From Hirudinaria manillensis (taxonomy: Eukaryota; Annelida; Clitellata; Hirudinida; Hirudinidae), in the NCBI GenBank assembly GCA_034509925.1, contig CM067531.1:5736001-5800000 (forward strand): a stretch of 64,000 nucleotides of DNA. Direction: 5' to 3'. Positions 34,478-47,724 of this stretch are shown here, piece after piece. The notes under the pieces are model-generated. The model had not been told where the DNA came from, ran no database searches, and was given only the letters and a program-made list of their open reading frames with translations. Within the stretch, counting starts at the first letter, position 1; each line of letters starts with the position of its first letter. The translations under genes and the position numbers were made by a program.

Positions 34478-35775
34478 TTAATGACATTGTTCGCTGAGGG
34501 CATAACTTCTCCTCGGGTTGCAACCCTTGCAGCTGTGTCTTCTCCACGAAAAGAAGAAGTATCCGATTATGGCTCCTATCACGACGGAAGCGCAGAGCCA
34601 AATGTTGTACGTCATGAATATCAACATCAGGCAATAACTATAAAACACTTGTAAGCCGTGAAGTGAAGTCTGAAGAAAGTGTTTGGAACTTGTCATGCTT
34701 TGCCTGAAAGAACAAAAAAAAGTAGGTATTGAGCTAACTTTAACAGAACTGCAATGCAAACTTACTTAGCAGCTCCACAGCATTTTGATGGAAACTCCAC
34801 TTTGTGATCATCAAACTGACTGATTGTTGGGATTGTGCCATTGGCTTTTGAACACATGGATTCTTTTGCCATGAGATGCTCCCGCAGAGATTTGAGACCT
34901 TCGTACAATATCCCAAGTATGACTATGATGGCGCAAGACCAAGCCATTGCTGTAAATTTGACAAACGAGTGTGTTCTTGAGGATAGAATTTTGTATTCAT
35001 TAACTTTAAAGTACCTAATGGGGAAGAAGTGGTCCAAAATGAGAAGAGAATGGTAGCATGACTGTTGGCATGGAAGTACATGCTCATCTAGAAAGTTATT
35101 AAATCAATTAAATGCTTTCTAAACATGCTTCCTGGCACATGATTGAAGGTTACCTCATGTCCAGATGCATTGGATCCATGGTGAGAGGAATGATCCATTG
35201 CATGAGCAGGTTGTGCCTTTGGTTAGTAAATTAATAACTTACAAAATATCTTAAGCATTGTTTTATTAATTCGAATAAATTAAAAACTGAAACTCAAGTG
35301 TTGAAGAATTAATGATACTCAAAAATAGTCTGGAAGCTTCTAATTAATTATTTATTTGCTGACCAGCTCCACATGTGACTTAAGACCGCTTACACAGTCT
35401 GACTTGAGTAAATATTAATGGGGTACAAGAGTTAAAATTTGAGGTTATTCATTATTCATGGTATTCATAACGATGCCTAGAAATTAGAGTAATCTTTTTA
35501 GAATTTAGTGAATATGGAGTTAGGGTTGGCTTCATTCATATTGGAATATTAGAATATGTTCAATGTGCAGGGTAATCCAACGAGATTTTGTAGAATAGAA
35601 GCACTTCACACCACATCATAGTAAGAGAATGTAAGTAACACGAGTGCTTATCAACCATCAAAATCAAACATTGAATGTCAAAGGAATACCAATACTTCAT
35701 TTAGAACAAAAACATTTCTAAAATTCAAACCATGTTGTGCTCTGAGTGATGGCTGTGGTCATGATTGTGATCCAT
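34478..35775 (-). CDS. High-affinity copper transporter Ctr1 (SLC31 family)
   Basis: Plasma-membrane Cu(I) importer of 196 residues, trimeric in the family. Exons 35775-35731, 35216-35154, 35087-35015, 34949-34766 and 34703-34478; phases 0, 0, 1, 2 agree. The extracellular N-terminus is His/Met-rich ([41 protein letters not shown]). Helix 1 ends in [18 protein letters not shown] with [12 protein letters not shown] after it. Helix 2 has the copper-coordinating Met-x3-Met (MLIFMTYN). Helix 3 has GxxxG packing ([11 protein letters not shown]). The C-terminus ends in Cys-His (EQCH), close to the usual HCH. Length is near that of human Ctr1. The gene is tail-to-tail with ZC3H18. Confidence 0.95.
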
Positions 35776-38454
35776 GCTGCAGGCAGTTCGAGGTATTAGG
35801 GACAGATTTCAGCTGCGATGTGTTTCTAACTGCACACAAAAAATCAATGTGATAGCATGCATAAATACTTTACATAAATATATCAATTTAATATAGAAAC
35901 CTCTATTTTTTACTGAAAAATATTTCTATATTTACTGAAAAGCTTACTCTGTGTACGTGTGTCTAAAACTTTCAGGGTATGAATTTTTACTTAAAACTCT
36001 AAATGAGTGCAAAGGTCTGACATGTTTGATATTTACCATATGTTAGATTGGTGTCTGTTAACTTATCATGCTTAAAGCTGTGATTGGTGACTCATGCATT
36101 GTGATATCCATTACATGGAAATAACTAGGCGGCTTCAGTTCTCACATTGGAGATAGATAATTAAATTAATACCATATTAAATGCACTTGTTATTAGAACT
36201 AAAATCACGATTTAGGTCTTTGCACTTATAAGTCCATTTAACACCCAAAAGGAAACTTCTTCAATGTTTAAGGTTCAGCAACCCTATGCAAGGGACCATA
36301 AAATCCGTTTGGATTTGAGTTGGTCCCACACTACTAAAAATATATTTAATAAATACCACTGTGATTGGAAATTTGCAGCAGATTATGACAACGAGATTTA
36401 TTGTGAACGATGGTCTTGCTATAATGATTCAGAACAAATACATGATATAATTAGATAACGACAACGTCAGATCATATTTACCAATCGATGATGATAATGT
36501 GGTAAACAGAATATTTGATATATGCTTGATATTTTGATAAATATGCAACAAAACTTTGAATAACGATCCCCAAATATCAATAAAATCAACTCAATTTGTA
36601 CTTGTAGTAGGCATTACTAACCACGTAATCCCGTTGTTGTTAAACGATTAATTAGCATACTTTGTAGCTAATTTGGTACTTAGGATACACATAATACGAA
36701 GCATCTTTTAAGTGAGACAGTACGCTTTAAACATATGCAAGGTTACAATAAACCGCAAAAAACTAAGACGGTTGTATTTAATAGCACGATAGTATTTTCA
36801 CAAAAATACCAACCAAGGAAGAATAAAAAAAACCGACCCTCAGCGACCAAACGTGCTTTATAGGTCACCTCCCGTTTATAATCACCACACACCTTAGCGC
36901 AGAGATGTAAGAAACAAATTTGAGAAATTATTTATGAGACGTCAAATTTAATTCGGTGTCCAGAAAATTAAATTGTATCAGTTTTATTTGCATTATTAAT
37001 TGAGCATAACACATCAATTTAAGAAATCTTTGATATCGTTCTCAAATTGAATCTGAGAATCTTCGCTAAGGACTTGTATAATTTTTATGTAAATAAAATA
37101 TTTAATTAATTTCTCAAAATAATTGTATATGCCTAAATGAATTTATTGACCGGAATTCGTCTATTAAGGTTTTCCCCCTATCGCAATTAGAGAGATGGGG
37201 TAAGAATTATCCTAAGCTCCTGCGGATTTTAAATCTAAGCAGACTATGCCTGGTGACAGGTTTGACAGATGGAGAACCAGATTTGATTTGTGGAAAGTGG
37301 GTAAAAAAAGCATATCGAGGTTCAAACGAGGTTCCCAGAAATAAAACCACTAGTTAATAATTCCCTCGAACCTCCTTAACCTAATATAGTATTTGGTTAT
37401 ATACAATATGGTAAATATAGGCTCAACGTGGTCAGAAGAAATGAATTTTTCATGTATATTCTTTGATAGGCTTATCTAATTTCCTCATAATTGTAATATT
37501 ATTTTTTCAAATAATTATTTACAATAAACGTCTTAAAATTTATCCAAAATGATAAATTTAAACCAACCTTCCTTCAATTTTACGAAACTGACTCATGACC
37601 TTTTCGTATATTTATTCGTCGTTGCAGTGCAAATAGTTGCAGAAAATAATAGAATTTAGCAGTACGGCGTTAAAAAAAGGATTTATTCGACAGCTGTTGT
37701 TTGTTCATTTATCGGATTTTCATATGAAACGTCGAATATTTCCTTAGATAGATGGATTAAAATTTTTAATTTTTCTCTTTAAAATATTCACTTTATGAAT
37801 TGCTTAATAACAAACAAAAATACTGACTAGGATACCTGGATATCTCCAATGCTATAAATTTAAAATAATGCTTCAGCATATTTTTATGGCTATTACAGAT
37901 CTGGCCATATCCCAACCCCGCAAAGTCCGATTTGGATCCCCCTCATCCCTCATTTATCCGAACGTCTTTTGCGATGTTGATCCCTAATTCGTCCTATTAT
38001 TCCAACACTATCAACTTCACTGAGGAAAGCAAAGAATTTCGAGTGTAACAAAAAATGTTTTATTCATGTGTAAAGGTGAAGTCTTGAAAAGGGATAACAT
38101 TTGAAATTTTTACATTTGAAGGATAGAAATGTATTTGCAAATCGTAAAACAAAATTTTTATAAGTTTTAGCTGCATTCTCACTGCTGGATTGATAACTGC
38201 TCGACAAATTTGATGAGGTAAATGCTTATAAATTATTTCTAGGTGGATTGCTACGATTATAACATACATCTTGAATGCATATTATTTTGATATTCTCAAA
38301 TTGCTTTTAAAGAACATCAGAAATCAGACATCCAAAGAAATGGATTGAATGCTACAGTGGTAGGCCATAAAGTTTCTTATACCACTGTGCCATAGTTGCA
38401 AATCATTACTCTTTAGAAGGATTGGATCCGAACGATTGGAATCCTACCCTGGCA
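35776..38454. other. AT-rich intergenic region upstream of Ctr1
   Basis: No coding exon recognised on either strand. The Ctr1 promoter must lie toward the left end and the ADAMTS 3' untranslated region at the right end. A 64-codon frame at 36264-36458 (+) has no splice partners or known motif. Confidence 0.5.
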
Positions 38455-41400
38455 TTAGTCTCCATTCGGACCAGCTTCCGTTGTTTGATACGTTTGGTCA
38501 ACGGTAATGTCGTGGTTTGTACCATTCTGTCGAAGAACTTCGCCAACTTCAGCATCGAGTGCAGCTCTTTCGGTTGTGGTGCTTGTTGGAGTGGTGCACG
38601 GAAACCTGTTGCATTTCCTCGAATAAACGGGCATAGATCTTTGATCACAAAACACCGGATCGGTTTTAACGTTTTCGCCTCCTTTATGCGTCATGCACTG
38701 GATTAATCTTCGCTGGGTGCCATAGTTTCCACAAGGAGCTGAGCACGTCGTAGGATCCCAGTCTTCTTCGCGCCACCTTTTTAAAATTTAAACATTTAAA
38801 AACATTTACTACTAAAAATCTGAGAAAGCATTTCATCCAAACCAATATCTTAAAGAGCAAGATTGTGTGTTGCAAGCTCTTTTGGCAGGATTGTTCTTTT
38901 GTTGGCTGCAGAATCCAACAGCAATTGCCCCAGTTTCTCTTTTGATGCAAGTAAGGATCTCGTGTTGGTAACCTTTATAAGAGGATTAATTTTGTCATTC
39001 ATTTTCGCGGACAAAAGAATTTATTTAAATCGATATCCTGATTGGTGACTCACAAGGACAAAATAGAAATTTCACGTAGCATTAAGTAATGTTTATTGAA
39101 TATAATAGAGTTAATAAATAAATTTAACGATAAGTTTTCATAAAAGATTTCTAACGGTTTTTAAAAAGGCATTTAAGTGAAGTAATTCATTAATTATTGC
39201 TTTAAAAAAGAAAAATTGCATTGTACAGAAAGTTATATTGTGAGAGTGAATTTTTTTTTACCAGTTCCACATCGTTTGGAACAATTTGTCCAAGCAGAAA
39301 ATGACCAAAAGTAGGAATCGTTTAACATTTTCTTTTGCAGAGTTTCATTTGTGGCCACGAATCCAATCGACCCATTGATAGGAATGATGTACTCATATTC
39401 GACCCAGGTTTTAATGCTATTTGATAAGGAATACACCTAACAATCAAAAGATAATTAAGGAAACAATTATTGCTAATTAATTCTTAATTAAGATCAAAAC
39501 GAACCAAAAAGTCGACTGGGCTAAGAAGAGGACCCTTTGATGCAATGGATTCTCCTTCGGCAAATCCGTTAAAGTAGGTGAATCCAGCTCTGTTCGCGAC
39601 AAACTTTTTCGATTCACTCTGATTTGTTTTTCCGTTTAAGTACCAGACTTCAGTATTGGAATCTCTCAAAGCTTCGAAGTAAAAGCGAAACCTTCACTAA
39701 CTGGAGGACCATGACATTGGAATTATAACGAACCAAAAAAGTGGGCAAGATGTGGTTTTGAATGCCTTTCCCGGATGATGATATTTCGAGAGTCTTTTGG
39801 CAAAACCAACAAATGATGATATTCTAAAGTTATATCAATGACAGATTCTTAGCAGCCCAACGTTGACTCAGTTATCGATATATTCACTTAATTATTCACA
39901 ATAGTTATTGAATAATCACTTACTAACAATAAATCAAAGTGACCTTTCGATGGCAAGAGATTATCAAACTGTCCTTTGACCTTTTCACAATTTTTCCCAT
40001 TCCCTCCACATTCGCCACACTGATCATCCCTCTTTTGGGAAAACATGACACCGTCGCATCCTATGGACTTCAAATGACATTTTAAATGCACTTATTATCG
40101 TCTCATGAAGCTCGTTCATAGAATTTAAATAAATTGCAGATGAACTTCACAAAGGTCGAATTAAACCTTGCAAGAACCCTTGAAGCATCGATCGTGTGGA
40201 TTGTCGTAGGAACAAAATGTTCCATCCACCAAGTGATCCACCAGCGTATCTCCAGTTTCTTGCGACATGCAAAGAAGCTTGCATTGCTGGGAGCCTACGA
40301 CATTAAATGTTTTGAACGTAAAAAAAAATTTTGATCCAATTAATCCTAATTGAAACTTTTTAATATTATTTAATTATTATTTTTAATATCAGATTTTCGT
40401 TATTAATACCGTTAATGTTAGCAAACTTGAATGCGAAATGAAATGGAATTCCAACTAACTTCTGTCACTCTCGTATGGTAACCAATGATGTTTCATCTTT
40501 TGATGAAATGACTTGTTGTTGTGCAACTGACATTGTTCAGCTCTGAAATCGGTGGCATTTTCACACGGCTGTCATTAAATTTCAATCTCTCAGATTTATG
40601 CACATTTAAACATTGATCTTATTAATTGTCATTACTATCATTGTTAATTATTGGTTTATCCACAACGATCAAATTACAAGTCGAATATTATATTTCAATC
40701 CACCGCAATACGGGGAACTAACTTCTCTGTTGCAAAGGTGAAATTCTTCCGCCGGTCCTCTGCACGGCCTCCCAAATTCACTGGGACTGAATGAAAATGG
40801 AAAGTCAGGAAATTATTGTTGACGAATCATCTTGAATGATTGTCAATTCAACCTCGGGTTGTTGCATCTTCTTTCCCTGAATTGAAATCCAGAACCACAC
40901 GATCTTGAACATGCACTCCATTCCTGCCATGGTGACCAACCTCCATCTATCGAGATGTTTGTCTTTACCACGCAATATTCGTCCATGCACCACTATTGTT
41001 TGCCGAGAATGTTGTAGAATTCGATATTAAATTAAATTATTAATATATTCCATTGCCTTTTTATAATTTTATTTCGTATCGTCATTCACTTTTTATGTGC
41101 TGTCACGTTCATTGAATGTTTGCAAACTTCAAACAAACTCTCGGTTCTCAGTCGTTTAGCATTTGCGCTACTCATCGATTTATTTGGATCAACTTGTTCT
41201 CAAAAGCAATATTGCTAAAAATGGCAACAAACAAACGTTTTAACCTTTCCCGATCCACAAATCGTTCCAGGCATTGGTGGACTATTTTTAGTGGTGCAGA
41301 ATCCCGTGTATTTGTTGCTTTTGTAACACGATAGCATTCTACAAGAATGTTCAAGAGAAACCTGATATCAACAATCAATCAGTTCTTTCATTTTGTCTGT

Positions 41401-43269
41401 TAACCTGGAAAGCAAACATTTTGTCAAACAAAAGGTCTCACATGGGGACAGAAAGCATAATCGTGCCCAAATTCCTGGCGACACTGCTCGTCCAAACTCC
41501 AATTCTGTCCGTACGTGTCTGAATATCTGATAATTGGAGGATCTTCGGGCGCCATGTTCAAGCAAGTGACATACCTAAAAATCGAAATGCAGACAACACT
41601 TTTCCTTAATGCTGATATCCTTTGGATAGTCGGATAACTTAATGGTAAACTCCTTACGGCAAATATTTATCCAGATACTCTCTACTGCAGGAACTCCATC
41701 TGTAGGAAAAGAAATGGGAAAACACCCGCGGTCCCATGATGCGTCCGTCATCCACAATGGCCTCGCATTTGTTTTCATCTCCATCGTGATTCATTCCCAA
41801 ACTGGATGGAACCATTATTTTACATTATTCATGTAATAAAATTAATTCATGCAATAAAATTTTTAACAGATTTCTGAATTGAACTCTGGACATTGAACAA
41901 GTTACTAAAAGTTCCTAGAGATGAAAGCAACCAAAAGCTTTTCTTAAACCCTGATAATAATTCCATAATTCCTTTAACAATTTTATATTTTATTTTATAT
42001 TATATTTTAGAGATATATATGTAATTTACGAGAAGGTGTTTTGTGAAAATATTTTCAAAACGTGACGAACTTGTGTCCAATTTCGTGAGCGAACACAAAA
42101 GCAGACGACAGGCCACTATCCCTGACGAGCGCGCAATTTCTCAGGTCGTGACAAACGCCATGTACTGGGGCATAACCTAAAGTAATGAAATCATTGACTT
42201 TTACATGTTAATTATTATATTATATTATATTATATTATATTATATTATATTATATTATATTATATTATATTATATTATATTATATTATATTATATTATAT
42301 TATATTATATTATATTATATTATATTATATTATATTATATTATATTATATTATATTATATTATATTATATTATATTATATTATATTATATTATATTATAT
42401 TATATTATATTATATTATATTATATTATATTATATTATATTATATATATGTTATATTATATTATATTATATTATATTATATTATATTATATTATATTATA
42501 TTATATTATATTATATTATATTATATTATATTATATTATATTATATTATATTATATTATATTATATTCCATCGATGGTTAACAATTACAAAATTAAGTGG
42601 GCCCAAGATTATTTATTACTTTGGAAATGACAACTGTAAATTGTTTACTGATGTCACGTGTTTGTGAATGGATCAGATTAAAGTCTGATTTAAAGTTATT
42701 AATTGTGAGAAGGAAATAACAAGAATATTGTGAATAATGTCGTGGTTTTATTGAATAAATAATTTAATAAATCATTAAATAAGTGAATATTCTTTTAACA
42801 CGGCAATCACCGCCGATAATGTTAAACACATGGGGTTGCCGTACTGTGAAGTTTATCATAGTGTTTTCGAAAACCTATCGCTTATGGATGTAATTAATAT
42901 TAGAGCTAATGAAATCGCTTGTTAATGCTGCAAATATTATACTAAATATATTGCAAATAATAAATCCGCTCGTTAATAATACTAATATTACAACTATTAC
43001 TGTTGTAAACATTGATTCGTCGCAGGTCTTTTCAGTCGAGAAATCTAATTTAGAAAACATTCAAAAGAGGACAAGCATTTTGAACAGCTTTAATTTCAGA
43101 CGTGAAAAAAACAACTACTTAAGAAAATGAATTCTTAAAGTTCCACTTAAAAGTTCAACGAACGTTGACAGATGCTTTAAGCGCTTTAACAATAATAATA
43201 ATAATTATTATTATTAATAATAGTTATAATAATATTATAATTTATAATAATAATAATAATTATTATTAT

Positions 43270-43304
<35 letters not shown>

Positions 43305-46300
43305 ATATTATTATTATTATTATTTACTATTCCTTCTGATGATTTATTTTCAAATTCAATTCAAACTTCAGTCTCGTTTCCTCCTCAAAAGTTAACGTTT
43401 TTGACTTTAAATCATCAGACAATGTCCACGATGTTGGACAATGTTTTTATTACAATATTTTTATTTATTATTTTATTATTTATTTTCATTTTTCTTTGTT
43501 TATTTTCGATTACTTTTGATATTTGAATTTTCTCGTTTAGACGCGTTTTAGCTCGTCACAGGTTGTCAAAGAAGTCGAAGATTTGGATTGTTTTTCAATA
43601 TAAATTACAGATAAATTGCATAAAAAAAACCAAACCAAGAGACCGACCTACATTTAGAATTTCAAATGATTTAAAGTTAGGCCTTTCATTAAAATGACAC
43701 GTACTTATTATCAACATCATGTTATCATTCACAAAATACATCCTCGACGATGGTTTAATTAACTCTGGAGTCTTTTAAAAAATAAATCACTCATTTGTGA
43801 TTTTTTAATTTGTGGGGCAGGAAAAAATGCAGAAAAAGTCTCGCTTTCGAAGATTATTTGCGACAAAGTGGCGGTAATGGTGAAAACGACTGTGATGATG
43901 ATGATGGTGATGACGACGACGATGACGATGAAGATGATGATAATGAAATTTTCTTAGATGATAACGGTATTCACGTTACCTGCAGGTCCAAAGTTCTCCC
44001 TGGTAAGGTAGACGTTGGCATCGATTAAAAGATCGCTGTAAAGTGATTTCCTCGTTTCACTCGTCCACTCACAAAACTTTCTCAAAATGTCGGCCGCCTT
44101 TTTAACGCTCCAAATTTTTTTAAACTGCAGAAAAAGAAAAACCCGCAAAAAATGGCGACCTCGTTTCAAAATAATAACTGAATAATTTTACGACAGTTTT
44201 TACATTATTTTATTAGACATTATAATCATTATGTAATTAAGAGAATTAAGAAAAAGCTGAGAGAATTATTGAATTAATAGAACAAATATAAAGTTATTTA
44301 AATGTAAATTATAAAAAATTCAGTGCTTTTCAAAGTCAAGATCAATTGACTTCGGCGTGCTTTTAAAAATTTACGTTTTTAAGAACATGTCTTCAGTTTT
44401 AAGTGCAGACGAAGGTTTAAAATTAGATGTTTTAGTATCTTTTTAAACATTGTCATTATTGTCTGCATACGTTTGAGATTTTAAAATATTTTTCGGATTA
44501 AATGCCAATAAATAGAAGTTGAAGTTGAATTTATTTATTTATTTATTTAATTCATTTATTATTAATAGTCAGTTATCAATTATGATTATTGATTAATGAT
44601 CAATTTAATGCCAATTAATAATTTAATAATTATAGTACGTATGGAAATCATTATGTTAAAAAATAATTTAAAAATTATGATTAGCATTATGCTGATAATG
44701 TTGTCATAACTAAAATGATTTTTTAAAAGACATGTTATTATTTTCTTTTTTACGTTAATTTATTATTATTTATTATTATTATCATTATTACTATTTTATT
44801 ATTTCTTTTATTTTTTTAAATTTATTATTTAATCTCTTTTATGTTATTGTGAGCCCTGCATTGTGAAGTTAGGAATTCCTAACCCCAGTCGAGTTCATGT
44901 GATGGATTTTAATCGGGATGACGTTGATTTCGTTGCCCAGGGAAGGATGATGGAAGGTTTGGTCGACCTGTAAATATTTTTTAAATAAAATAAAAACTAA
45001 AATAAACTAAAATAAATTAAAATAAAATATTAAAATAAAAACATTAAATGACATTTGATCTAAAAATATACTTTGGTTTTTGGTTTCAACGCAAGCAAGC
45101 GAACGATAAAAGGTTGAAAACGTTTTGATGGAAAGAAAGAAATTGTTAGAAAAAAAATAAAACTTTATTTTGATGTTCAATGGTGAAGGCTTTGAAGTTT
45201 CGAAAGTCTTCAAAGTATATTCACTTTTCTTAAATTATGTTTCATTATATTTTGAGAAATTAGAAAGAAATGAATTTTTATCGTTTTTAAGAAATTAGTG
45301 CAAGGATAATGCACCCGTGAATTTCTGGACGTAACACCGCCTGGTGCTTATTAATCATGTGCTTCTTCTTCTTATTATTATTATTATTATTATTATTTGC
45401 TTATACATTATATTATAATACGATACGATATAATATGACGAAGCATCTGAAATATTGAACGAAACACAAACACGAACAACTAACCACACTGAGCATCGAA
45501 TGAACGTACAACTCGACATTTTTGTTGCCATGGAAATTAACGACGCTGTCGTCAACGACAACCATGATTTTCAAGGTCTTCTGTTTTTGTTCGTAATAAA
45601 GTGGCGTGAATCTCTTTCGCCTCCTCGTGACATTTGCTTCTGGAAGTTCTGAGAAGTTGTTAAACATTTAAGTTAAACCAACAACAACAACAACATCGTC
45701 ACGTAAAAAGTCCAAATGTATTTATTTAAAAACAAAACAAACAAACAAACTGTTATTTAAACGTTTAAAAGTTAAAAAGATTTTTAAAAATCATTTGGAA
45801 CTTCAATCCGCTTTGCTTTTCGTAAATAACTCGAGTGATTCTTTTTCATTCTTTTTCTGCACTACACTCACAATGTACATTGTCAGTATGTCAAGTGAGG
45901 TAATATATTATCTATTATGCCACACTATGTAATAAGTTATATGTATTAATACATATAATGCATTATACATTAATTATACATTATACGTCAATACATATAA
46001 TGTATTATAATGTGTTAATATATTATCATTTTAATATTGTTATATGTATTAATATATTATCATTTTAGAAGCTAGCCGTTCACCTTTATCCAGAATATCC
46101 TGTGATAAATCAATTCTTGGCACTTGAATGATGCTGTGGTTATGATACACGTCCACATCTTCCTGCATTTTAACGGTGTTACTTCAAGTCGCTAAATTTA
46201 TATCCATTAAATTTTAATTTATTTCTTAATTAATTAACTTAACTTAATTAAAATTTTTATTTATTCGCGTTCACATGTCTTATTCATGAATCCTTAGCAA

Positions 46301-46484
46301 TTATAAAACTAGTAATAGTAATAACAAATATCCTCTTGCAGTCATTCTAGTTTAACATGTCATTAACTAACAAATTAGCATGTCAACATAAACGTTGATC
46401 AACTCATAATACCCTCGCAATGGATGGGAATTGATCAGTTTCAAGTAACAACACAAGAAGTACAATGGGTACCAGCCACACCAT
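38455..46484 (-). CDS. ADAMTS metalloprotease (ADAMTS2/3/14-like)
   Basis: Secreted zinc protease of the extracellular matrix. Nineteen exons proposed; phase-checked ones are 46484-46413, 46162-46084, 45648-45485, 44967-44884, 44124-43980, 42176-42071, 41801-41658, 41574-41442, 41361-41245, 40992-40853, 40786-40723, 40568-40460, 40294-40167 and 40067-39924. Signal peptide [15 protein letters not shown], then a prodomain of only about 40 residues ending in the furin site RRRKR. The catalytic domain starts near [13 protein letters not shown] and has the zinc motif HEIGHNLGMNHD and Met-turn RIMGP. Then a disintegrin-like region (CRMLSC), TSP1 repeat ([18 protein letters not shown]), Cys-rich domain ([28 protein letters not shown]), spacer (39.8-39.5 kb) and two more TSP1 repeats ([31 protein letters not shown]). 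It ends without a PLAC domain. Boundaries of the spacer exons are approximate. Confidence 0.92.
42214..42567. repeat. (TATAT/ATTAT)n pentanucleotide microsatellite in ADAMTS intron
   Basis: About 70 head-to-tail copies of a 5-bp A/T unit with one interruption (TATATATATG) at about 42441-42452. It sits just upstream (minus strand) of the exon encoding the first part of the zinc site. The open frame through it is an artefact of a repeat without stops. Confidence 0.97.
43185..43325. repeat. AAT/ATT trinucleotide runs in ADAMTS intron
   Basis: Consecutive AAT and ATT runs in opposite sense, which could fold into a hairpin. Non-coding. Confidence 0.9.
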
Positions 46485-47131
46485 TCCAAACCTTCCTTCC
46501 CCGACTAAAACTAAAAGAGAACTTCCACGATGACAATTTATAAGCTTCCTAATTGTTATTTAATTTATTATAATTTAACTACATTCGCACCGAAACAACC
46601 TAACGTTAGACTGCTCTTAAGAATTTATTGAAGGCTCTAACAGAGAGAAAGGTCTAAATGGATCCAGGCAAGTGATGATTCAGACAACCTTTGCATCATC
46701 TGGAATGTATTTGCTTCTTAATTTACACCGTTTTCTACTCTCACGTTTGATTTTGAAATATTAATAACATATAAAACTATAAAATAGTCACTTGTTTTTT
46801 TTTATTCTATATTAGGGTTTTTGCTAATTTTTGGATCTCCATTAAACAAGATTTGAAAGCGTTTATATCGTTAAGTTACACTAAGCATTACATTCTCTGA
46901 CTTAAGCGGTCCATTGTCGGTAAATCTATCACATAAATGCGCTATAATTTATCATTTGAAAACAAATTAAAAATGGAGTTTTTTAAGAGTTGACAGTAGT
47001 GAAAGGAAAGTATAATAAATTAATGTCTATTTTTTGGAACGGGTAAATAATATCCAGAATGCAAACATCAACATTTCCAAATCGACGGAGGAATTTTTTT
47101 TTAAATAGAAATTTAAGAAATGAGTTTAGTC
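46485..47131. other. Spacer upstream of ADAMTS
   Basis: AT-rich, no exon seen; should include the ADAMTS promoter unless untranslated leader exons lie further upstream. Confidence 0.4.
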
Positions 47132-47716
47132 CAGGGATGGACAATTACTTTCCTTGATGGGTCGGATGTACGTAGGCAATACATTGTCTCAATTGACATG
47201 GCTACTGGACCGGATGCTTACGAAGTCAGTTTTATAGACGTTAATAAAATTTATAAAATAAGAATGATTTAAAATGTTATTTATTTATAAGCGTAGTATA
47301 TTAAGATAATTCACAATTTTATTAACTAAGTTAACAGCAACAATTGAAATTAATGCTAGGTGTATCCAATTATAAAAATCAAAAAAGGAAAAATAAGAGA
47401 TATTCTCCGCTAAAGTATGGCTGTTCTTAGTTGCTGGAAAGATTAGTTCCGATTAATTGTCTGGTTAATTCCGTTACTTCCGGCGCGTGAAGTGAACAAA
47501 TATGCAATCATATTATTGTAATGCGTAGTAAAACTAACGTAATGGAAAACGCGTTCCGTTGTTCTATTAATAATTATTTAATAATTAATAATATTAATAA
47601 TTATAGCCACTAAAATCTTAACTCATGGATTCAGTGTGCATTGAACACGTTGACCGGATCCAAGTAGTCAATAACAAAAAAAAGAAAGAGACGTAGTTTG
47701 AATTTGTCCATCCTTG
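47132..47716. mobile_element. hAT-like non-autonomous transposon (MITE)
   Basis: Left end CAGGGATGGACAATT and right end, read on the minus strand, CAAGGATGGACAAATT form an imperfect inverted repeat of about 15 bp. CAGGG(A/G)TGGrCAA followed by a GGGTCGGAT/GGACCGGAT-rich subterminal region is typical of hAT elements. Eight-base flanks gtttagtc (47124-47131) and gtttaacc (47717-47724) agree at six of eight positions, fitting an aged hAT target-site duplication. The 585-bp interior has no transposase; a 50-codon open frame from 47121 crosses the left end and looks incidental. Confidence 0.6.
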
Positions 47717-47724
47717 GTTTAACC

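Noticed and set aside
36264-36458. 64-codon plus-strand frame upstream of Ctr1
   Set aside because: No homology, no splice partners, ordinary AT-rich spacer composition.
42205-42630. 141-codon Ile/Leu/Tyr frame
   Set aside because: Translation of the A/T pentanucleotide repeat inside an ADAMTS intron.
47121-47272. 50-codon frame beginning MSLVQGWTITFLDG
   Set aside because: It crosses the left inverted end of the hAT-like element; typical non-coding subterminal sequence of such elements explains it better.
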